Shown here one piece after another: positions 48,928 to 55,338 of a stretch of 55,338 nucleotides of DNA (its first letter is position 1; each line of letters starts with the position of its first letter). Both the position numbers and the translations under genes were made by a program. Source of the stretch: Bacteroidota bacterium (GTDB taxonomy: Bacteria > Bacteroidota > Bacteroidia > Bacteroidales > UBA12077); assembly GCA_020049295.1 (NCBI GenBank), contig JAIFLC010000024.1, positions 1 through 55,338 on the forward strand, written 5' to 3'. The notes under the pieces are model-generated. The model saw only the letters and a program-made list of their open reading frames with translations, ran no database searches and was not told the origin of the DNA.

Positions 48928-51900
48928 ATGCCCCGAAAATTACTTTTTTTATTTATTTGTCTGATTAGCTGCTCATCAACTTATTTGTTTGGGCAATTTT
49001 ATAATGGCCATCAGATGGATTTTGGTAAAAAAAGAGTTCAGTATAACGATTTTTTCTGGTCGTTCATTAAGAATGATAAATATGACACCTATTTTAATCA
49101 GGAAGGAGAAGCCATTGCACGATTTACCGATCAATATGCTTATAACGAAATTATCCGGATTGAACAACTGCTTAATTACGAACTAAAGGACAAATTAATT
49201 CTGGTAGTTTTTAATAAATTCTCCGACTTTAAACAAAGCAATATCGGTTTGGTTACTGGTAAAAGCGAATATAACACAGGTGGAATAACAAAAATCAACA
49301 GAAATAAAATAAGTTTATTTTTTCAGGGAAACCATATCGAATACGAGAAACAAATCAGAGAAACAATTGCAGAGGCCATTATTACTGAGATGCTTTTAGG
49401 CAGCAGTTTATCTGAAAACATTTCTAGTTCTACCCTGCTTAATATTCCTGATTGGTTTATCAAAGGTCTTAGTTCTTATCTTGCAGAAGATTGGAATCTG
49501 GAAATCGAAAATAAAGTTAAAGATGGAATAGAAAGCAAATCGTATTTAAAACTAAATCATCTTTCGGGAAATGATGCAAAGATTGCAGGACATTCATTTT
49601 GGAAATTTCTCAACGAATATTATGGCGGAACAATTATACCTGATATTTTATTTATTACCCGGATTAATAAGGGTATAAACCACTCTCTAGAAACCGTTTT
49701 AGGAGTTTCGACTAAAGAATTAACCAACCAATGGTTTACTTATTTTTATGATTATTACGCAAAAGAAAAATCATTTTTTGCCGACACCTTGTATAAACCA
49801 ACTAATATAATCCGAAATCCAAAGCCAGAGAGGGAATATTATCAATTTAAAATTAGTCCGAAGGGAGATTATATTGCCTATGTTTCAAACGAAAAAGGGC
49901 TTTACAAAATCTGGGTTTATAATACAAAAACGGGTAAAACAAAAAAGGTTTATAAAGATGGATATAAACTTAAGCAAATCAACGATTTTACTTATCCTGT
50001 GCTAAGCTGGCATCCTGGAGGAAACTATCTGACCATTATTACTGAATATCAAAATAAACTGCAAATCATACAATATTCGATTGATGATGATGTGCTTAGC
50101 TACCGAAACTTGTTTTCATTTGATAAGATTCTAGATTTCTCGTATTCCTCTGATGGATCGAAAATGGTTTTCTCGGCAGTGCGCAACGGGTTAACAGATA
50201 TATTTGTATATGATGTAGCATCATCAACAAGTACTCAGGTTACCAAAGATATTTCTGATGAGTTTAACCCCCGTTTCATTAAAAATGATCAAGAGATAAT
50301 CTTCTCATCCAATCGCATTAGCGAAAATCTGACTGATAACAACCAGTTAATATATTTAAACAACAGCGATTTATTTATCTTTAATCTGAAGCAAAAAGAC
50401 AAAAAACTCACAAATCTGAGCAATACCGAAAATATTAGCGAAAAACAGCCATTTGAAGCAAACAACAACTATATCTATTTAAGCGATAAAAACGGAATTC
50501 AGAATTTGTATTTTGCTTTTTACGACAGTACAATTAATTTTATTGATACTGCAATCCATTACCGTTATTACTTAAACGAAAAGGCATTAAGCAATAACTC
50601 CAGAAATATAATTGAATACGACGTAAACAAATGGAATAATCAGTATGTAAAACTCTCTTTCCAGGATAATTTGTTTAATGCTGAATACAATAAGGATCTA
50701 GACTTCGTGAAATCAAGTGAGTATAAAATGGAATTAACGAATTACCGTAAAAAAGTTGAAACAGAGAATATAAAAAGCTCAGATTTTATTGAATCAAAAA
50801 AGGATACGCCCGATTCGGCAACGATCTTTTCGACCGAAAATAACTATGCGGATATTAATCATTATTCGTTTGAGATTGAAAAACCTTATTATTCGTACAA
50901 ATACCATAACATTCCAATTGATACAACGGTAATTCAAAAATCAACTCCAAAAATTCAGATTTACCAACGAACTTTTTTTACCAATGAACTTGTAAGTCAG
51001 GTCGATTTTAGCTTTTTAAATTCTTCTTACCAGACATTTACAGGTGGAGCAGTTTATTTTAATCCCGGATTAAATGCATTGATTAAGATTGGAGCCACTG
51101 ATTTATTGGAAGATTACAAGATAATTGCCGGTGTAAGACTGTCTCTTGATTTTAAAAGCAACGAATACCTGGTAAGTTTCGAAAATCTGAAACGGAAAAT
51201 TGATGAGCAATACATCTTTCACCGACAGAGCTTCGAAAATACAACACCTGATTTTGTGTCAAAAACATTGAGTCATAAACTAATGTATATCAGAACAATA
51301 CCATTTAGTCAGGTTGCAGGACTAACAGGTTCAATTACATTGCGATATGATAAACTCACTTACCTTGCCACCGATCGAAATACATTACAAAAACCCGATA
51401 ATCAAAAACTCTGGGGAGGACTTAAGCTTGAATATATTTTCGATAATACTATCAGTACAGGAATAAATCTGTATAGTGGAACACGATTTAAACTTTTTGG
51501 CGAGTATTATAGACAAATTAATAGTTCTGAGTCAGATTTGTTTGTTTTAGGAGGAGATTTCAGACATTATATCGAAATTCATCGTGATTTGATATTTGCC
51601 AGTCGACTTGCAGCCAGTACTTCGTTTGGAAAAAGTAAGTTAATTTATTATCTCGGTGGTGTTGACAATTGGACTAATTTTTCGGGTACTACTCCAACTT
51701 TTATACCTTTGAATGAAATTCCTATAAACACCGATGAAGATTATGCTTTTCAGGCCTCAGCAACAAATATGAGAGGTTTTCCGCAGAATATCCGAAACGG
51801 AAACAGCTTTGCACTTATAAACACAGAGTTAAGATGGCCTTTTGTAAAATATTTTTCTAATTATCCCTTAAGCTCATCATTCTGGACAAACATGCAGCTG

Positions 51901-52161
51901 GTTGGTTTTTTTGATGTAGGTACAGCCTGGAGTGGTTCATCGCCCTGGTCGGATGAAAATGCTTACAGTAAAAAAGTAATTCAGAACAAACCTATAACAA
52001 TAACCATTGATACAGAAAAAGATCCGATAGTTGCGGGTTATGGTGTTGGTTTGCGGGTTATGGTGCTGGGATATTTTATTCGACTCGACTGGGCTTGGGG
52101 AATAGAAAATCAGGAGGTTTTACTAAGAGTTTTTTATTTTTCGTTAAGTTTGGATTTTTAA
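48928..52161 (+). CDS. Large envelope protein: degenerate peptidase-MA-like domain + TolB/PD40-type propeller + BamA/D15-like C-terminal barrel
   Basis: LLNIPDWFIKGLSSYLAEDW; repeated SPKGDYIAYVSNEKG, SYSSDGSKMVFSAVRNG, FIKNDQEIIFSSNR blades; C-terminal MRGFPQNIRNGNSFALINTELRWPF...GYGVGLRVMVLGYFIRLDWAWGI..FYFSLSLDF. Confidence 0.8.
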   Translation: MPRKLLFLFICLISCSSTYLFGQFYNGHQMDFGKKRVQYNDFFWSFIKNDKYDTYFNQEGEAIARFTDQYAYNEIIRIEQLLNYELKDKLILVVFNKFSDFKQSNIGLVTGKSEYNTGGITKINRNKISLFFQGNHIEYEKQIRETIAEAIITEMLLGSSLSENISSSTLLNIPDWFIKGLSSYLAEDWNLEIENKVKDGIESKSYLKLNHLSGNDAKIAGHSFWKFLNEYYGGTIIPDILFITRINKGINHSLETVLGVSTKELTNQWFTYFYDYYAKEKSFFADTLYKPTNIIRNPKPEREYYQFKISPKGDYIAYVSNEKGLYKIWVYNTKTGKTKKVYKDGYKLKQINDFTYPVLSWHPGGNYLTIITEYQNKLQIIQYSIDDDVLSYRNLFSFDKILDFSYSSDGSKMVFSAVRNGLTDIFVYDVASSTSTQVTKDISDEFNPRFIKNDQEIIFSSNRISENLTDNNQLIYLNNSDLFIFNLKQKDKKLTNLSNTENISEKQPFEANNNYIYLSDKNGIQNLYFAFYDSTINFIDTAIHYRYYLNEKALSNNSRNIIEYDVNKWNNQYVKLSFQDNLFNAEYNKDLDFVKSSEYKMELTNYRKKVETENIKSSDFIESKKDTPDSATIFSTENNYADINHYSFEIEKPYYSYKYHNIPIDTTVIQKSTPKIQIYQRTFFTNELVSQVDFSFLNSSYQTFTGGAVYFNPGLNALIKIGATDLLEDYKIIAGVRLSLDFKSNEYLVSFENLKRKIDEQYIFHRQSFENTTPDFVSKTLSHKLMYIRTIPFSQVAGLTGSITLRYDKLTYLATDRNTLQKPDNQKLWGGLKLEYIFDNTISTGINLYSGTRFKLFGEYYRQINSSESDLFVLGGDFRHYIEIHRDLIFASRLAASTSFGKSKLIYYLGGVDNWTNFSGTTPTFIPLNEIPINTDEDYAFQASATNMRGFPQNIRNGNSFALINTELRWPFVKYFSNYPLSSSFWTNMQLVGFFDVGTAWSGSSPWSDENAYSKKVIQNKPITITIDTEKDPIVAGYGVGLRVMVLGYFIRLDWAWGIENQEVLLRVFYFSLSLDF

Positions 52162-52171
52162 AACATACTAT

Positions 52172-52540
52172 ATGAGTGCAAACGAGCTGATTTTATTACT
52201 TGTTATTGGTCTTTTTGCCGGATTTGTAGGCGGAGCATTAGGACTTGGTGGTGGAATAATAATTGTTCCTGCACTGGTTTTCATAATGGGATTTTCCCAA
52301 CATCAGGCACAAGGAACCAGTCTTCTTGTGTTGCTTTTACCTGTGGGTATTTTCGCTGTAATGCATTATGCAAAAAACAATTATATTGATTATAAGTATG
52401 CTGCCGTTTTAATCATCGCTACTGTTTTGGGAAGTTATGTTGGCTCGGTAGTTTCAACTCATATACCTGCAAAAACGCTTAAAACAATTTTTGGGGTTTT
52501 TATGTTACTTGTTTCGTTAAAAATGATTTTTAATAAGTAA
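52172..52540 (+). CDS. Half-size TauE/SafE-family membrane protein
   Basis: GLFAGFVGGALGLGGGIIIVPALVFIMGFSQHQAQGTSLLVLLLPVG; only 122 aa. Confidence 0.88.
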   Translation: MSANELILLLVIGLFAGFVGGALGLGGGIIIVPALVFIMGFSQHQAQGTSLLVLLLPVGIFAVMHYAKNNYIDYKYAAVLIIATVLGSYVGSVVSTHIPAKTLKTIFGVFMLLVSLKMIFNK

Positions 52541-52545
52541 ATCAA

Positions 52546-53736
52546 ATGGACCTAAAGGAAAAAATTAGAACACTAACAGAAAAACATTTTTCTCAGGTTG
52601 TTGAAATAAGACAACATATTCATAAAAACCCCGAGTTGTCTTTTAAAGAGTTCGAAACTTCAACATATATCACATCGGTACTCAACTCAATACAAGTAAA
52701 ACACAAAACTGGAATTGCAGGAACAGGTATAGTTGGCATTATCGAAGGAAAAAATCCGGATAAAAGATGCATTGCACTAAGAGCTGATATGGATGCCTTA
52801 CCTATTGATGAAAAAAATGAAATCCCTTTTAAATCAGCAAACAATGGAATTATGCATGCCTGCGGGCACGATGCTCATACAGCTTCTTTATTAGGAGCCA
52901 TAATGATTTTAAATGAATTGAAAAACGAATTTGAAGGAACCGTTAAGTTCATTTTTCAGCCTGCCGAAGAGAAAATACCAGGTGGAGCAAAAATGATGAT
53001 TGAAGAAGGTGTACTTAAAGACCCTAAACCATCGTTAATTATTGCTCAGCATGCTTATCCCGAATTATTCTCAGGTATGATTGGTATAAAATCCGGAATC
53101 TATATGGCTTCGAGCGATGAGATTTATATCACCGTTAAAGGCAAAGGTGGACATGCTGCAATACCAGATAAAATTGATAATACAGTACTCGTAGCATCAA
53201 AACTTATTGTTGAGTTACAACAGATTTCGAGTAATCTTGCTCCAAAAGGAATACCAACCGTTTTGTCAATTGGTAAAGTAATTGCTCAGGGAGCAACCAA
53301 TATTATTCCGGATGAAGTATTTTTGGAAGGAACATTCCGCACCATGAACGAAGAATGGAGAGCGAAAGCACACTCCGAAATAAACAGAATTGCACAAGAC
53401 ATAGCCAACCAAAATAAGCTAAGCATTGAAGTAAAAATCTTAAAAGGATATCCTGTATTATCGAATCATGCTGAATCGACTAAAAAAGCTATTATAAACG
53501 CACAAGATTTTATTGGAAAGGAAAATGTTGTACTTCTTGAATCACGAATGACATCAGAAGATTTTGCCTATTATTCGCAAGAAATTCCTGCAGTGTTTTA
53601 CCGTTTTGGAGTAACTAAACCAGGCTCAACCTCATTTTCGCCTTTACATTCGCCAAACTTTACAATACACGAAGAATCGTTAAAAACAGCCATGGCTCTA
53701 ATAACATATCAGGCAATTAAATTTTTAAATGATTAA
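52546..53736 (+). CDS. M20-family amidohydrolase / N-acyl-amino-acid hydrolase
   Basis: RQHIHKNPELSFKEFETS, LRADMDALPI, MHACGHDAHTA, FQPAEE, GGHAAIPD. Confidence 0.95.
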   Translation: MDLKEKIRTLTEKHFSQVVEIRQHIHKNPELSFKEFETSTYITSVLNSIQVKHKTGIAGTGIVGIIEGKNPDKRCIALRADMDALPIDEKNEIPFKSANNGIMHACGHDAHTASLLGAIMILNELKNEFEGTVKFIFQPAEEKIPGGAKMMIEEGVLKDPKPSLIIAQHAYPELFSGMIGIKSGIYMASSDEIYITVKGKGGHAAIPDKIDNTVLVASKLIVELQQISSNLAPKGIPTVLSIGKVIAQGATNIIPDEVFLEGTFRTMNEEWRAKAHSEINRIAQDIANQNKLSIEVKILKGYPVLSNHAESTKKAIINAQDFIGKENVVLLESRMTSEDFAYYSQEIPAVFYRFGVTKPGSTSFSPLHSPNFTIHEESLKTAMALITYQAIKFLND

Positions 53737-53902
53737 GTCCTTCTGTTTTAGATATCTGATAATGAAAATAAACATACTTATTTAGAAAGATTCTAAATTA
53801 ATACTAAAAGACCAATTAATGATTAAATTCTTTTTCTATTCAATTTTTGCAGATAATTTTGTACATGAATAAATATTAATTGTAAACTTAAAAACAAATA
53901 GT

Positions 53903-54070
53903 ATGGCTTACAAAATAAGTGATGACTGCACAGCTTGTGGTACATGTATTGACGAATGTCCAGTTGAAGCAATATCTGAAGGTGATATCTACAAAATTGA
54001 TCCAGATACTTGTACAGATTGTGGTGCATGTGCTGATGTTTGCCCAGTAGAGGCTATTCATCCAGCTTAA
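53903..54070 (+). CDS. 2[4Fe-4S] ferredoxin, 55 aa (missing from the supplied ORF track)
   Basis: Manual translation MAYKISDDCTACGTCIDECPVEAISEGDIYKIDPDTCTDCGACADVCPVEAIHPA; two CxxCxxCxxxCP motifs. Confidence 0.97.
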   Translation: MAYKISDDCTACGTCIDECPVEAISEGDIYKIDPDTCTDCGACADVCPVEAIHPA

Positions 54071-54090
54071 TCCATAAGCAACAACAAAAT

Positions 54091-54117
54091 AGCCCGCCTG
54101 GTGCGGGTTTTTTTTAT
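54091..54117 (+). terminator. Intrinsic terminator after the ferredoxin
   Basis: agcccgc-ctggt-gcgggtttttttt. Confidence 0.8.
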
Positions 54118-54147
54118 TTTCAGATGTAATTTTTAAAAACAAATAAT

Positions 54148-54885
54148 ATGTCTTTAGTAGAAGAATTTGACAAAACAGGAAACTGGTTTTTTAAATACCG
54201 CAGTTTTTTACCATTGGTACTTTTTCCATTGGCAACACTTGTGGTTTACTTAGAAGCTCGCCAAGATTTTGCATTCTCAGGTCTTAAATGGTCTATATTC
54301 TGTTTGTTTATTTCATTGTTAGGATTAGCAGTAAGAATATTGGTTATCGGATTTACTCCAAGCGGAACATCCGGTCGAAATACCGATCAGCAGGTAGCTG
54401 AAAGTTTAAATACCAAAGGGATATATTCTGTAGTTCGCCACCCACTTTATCTGGGTAACTTCTTAATGTGGTTCGGGATCATTTTGTTTGTGAATAATTA
54501 TTGGTTTACAGCAGTTTGTATTCTTCTGTTTTGGCTGTATTACGAAAGAATAATGTTTGCTGAAGAGCAATTTTTAAAACGCAAGTTTGGTGAGCAATAT
54601 CTGGAATGGTCGTTACGTACACCTGCATTTTTTCCACGACTTAAAGGCTGGGAAAATGCAGATTTACAATTCTCGTTTAAAAATGTATTAAAAAGAGAAT
54701 ACAATGGGTTATTTGCCATAGGTATTTCATTTGCATATTTAGATGTATTAAGAAACTATGTTGAATATAGCAAATTCAAAATTTCCGGATTTTGGCTCTA
54801 TATATTGATTATTACGTTTATTGTTTTTATTGTTTTGCGTACGTTAAAAAAATCGACTAGAGTATTGCATGTTAAGGGCAGATAA
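54148..54885 (+). CDS. Isoprenylcysteine carboxyl methyltransferase-like (PEMT/ICMT family) membrane methyltransferase
   Basis: LNTKGIYSVVRHPLYLGNFLMWFGI...YYERIMFAEEQFLKRKFGEQYLEW. Confidence 0.85.
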   Translation: MSLVEEFDKTGNWFFKYRSFLPLVLFPLATLVVYLEARQDFAFSGLKWSIFCLFISLLGLAVRILVIGFTPSGTSGRNTDQQVAESLNTKGIYSVVRHPLYLGNFLMWFGIILFVNNYWFTAVCILLFWLYYERIMFAEEQFLKRKFGEQYLEWSLRTPAFFPRLKGWENADLQFSFKNVLKREYNGLFAIGISFAYLDVLRNYVEYSKFKISGFWLYILIITFIVFIVLRTLKKSTRVLHVKGR

Positions 54886-54955
54886 TGGATACAGCATTAT
54901 TAGCATTGATAAAAATTCTTTTATTAAAATAAGGACAAAAAAGTAGGACTGATTT

Positions 54956-54986
54956 TTTGTTTTAACAAAAAACATGTTTACATTTG
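54956..54986 (+). promoter_or_regulatory. Bacteroidota-type promoter of tRNA-Pro: TTTG - N19 - TACATTTG
   Basis: TTTG at 54956-54959 and TACATTTG at 54979-54986, 11 nt before the tRNA 5' end; matches the TTTG / TAnnTTTG consensus. Confidence 0.82.
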
Positions 54987-54997
54987 CAACTCTTTTA

Positions 54998-55072
54998 CGG
55001 GGTGTAGCGTAGTCCGGTCATCGCGCCTGCTTTGGGAGCAGGAGGTCGCAGGTTCGAATCCTGCCACCCCGA
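54998..55072 (+). tRNA. tRNA-Pro (anticodon TGG)
   Basis: Acceptor CGGGGTG/CACCCCG; anticodon arm CCTGC-TTTGGGA-GCAGG; T arm GCAGG-TTCGAAT-CCTGC; no encoded CCA. Confidence 0.96.
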
Positions 55073-55073
55073 C

Positions 55074-55195
55074 AAAAGAAAAGCCTTGTACGATAGTATA
55101 GGGCTTTTATATTTTTTGATAGATCGAAGCCTGCTTCGAGGCTGAAAAAAAATATAAAAGACCGTATTTTGCGAAGCAAAAAAGGCTTTTCTTTT
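55074..55195. repeat. Long imperfect inverted repeat downstream of tRNA-Pro
   Basis: Outer arms aaaagaaaagcctt / aaggcttttctttt; middle arms cttttatatttttt / aaaaaatataaaag; centre tcgaag-cctg-cttcga. Confidence 0.75.
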
Positions 55196-55338
55196 AATCG
55201 AACTCCCCTATCAGGATCATGAAATAATCCTGCTTTTAACTGGAAACTTACTTCAGAATTTATAAAAATATAAAAGACCGTATTTTGCGAAGCAAAAAAG
55301 GCTTTTCTTTTAATCGAACTCCCCTATCAGGATCATGA
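55148..55338. repeat. Direct repeat of at least 75 bp with 116-bp period, running off the window
   Basis: aaaaatataaaagaccgtattttgcgaagcaaaaaaggcttttcttttaatcgaactcccctatcaggatcatga at 55148-55222 and again at 55264-55338. Confidence 0.95.

Noticed and set aside
53823-54142. Cys-rich minus-strand ORFs (68 and 84 aa)
   Set aside because: Antisense shadow of the 55-aa ferredoxin on the + strand.
55196-55338. Minus-strand reading frame through the 116-bp repeat as a real gene
   Set aside because: Short, in a non-coding repeat and truncated at the window edge; no recognisable domain, no start codon identified.
1-55338. Prophage, ICE, transposon or defence island
   Set aside because: No integrase, transposase, relaxase, phage structural, restriction, toxin-antitoxin or Cas genes recognised among the ORFs.

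Overview
AT-rich Bacteroidota chromosome segment. Supporting signs are gldB, a MurF-Alr fusion, SPII lipoproteins with acidic +2 residues, many beta-barrel OMPs, and a TTTG-N19-TAnnTTTG promoter. Most of the window is ordinary housekeeping: nadE, tdk, rsmI, recA, miaA, smpB, uvrA, lpdA, znuABC, meaB and one tRNA-Pro. I see no prophage, transposase, CRISPR array or recognisable defence island. The left edge carries a truncated hybrid histidine kinase that the ORF track misses because it has no stop in the window. It has ten near-identical 63-bp (21-aa, three-heptad) coiled-coil repeats between two paralogous PAS domains. The ORF track also misses a 55-aa 2[4Fe-4S] ferredoxin (53903-54070). The parts most worth a second look are: the kinase repeat array; the AraC regulator with a possible metal-binding-like N-terminus; the ECF sigma / anti-sigma-OMP fusion next to a divergent serpin, acidic-anchor lipoprotein and barrel cluster (35.7-41.1 kb); a 1077-aa protein with a degenerate peptidase domain, propeller and barrel; a structured leader upstream of a DEAD-box helicase; a 92-bp palindromic intergenic element; and a hairpin-rich 116-bp-period direct repeat after tRNA-Pro that runs off the window. 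I cannot claim with confidence that any of these is an undescribed system. The sigma/serpin/barrel locus is my best candidate. All product calls come from reading the protein sequences by eye; no searches were run.
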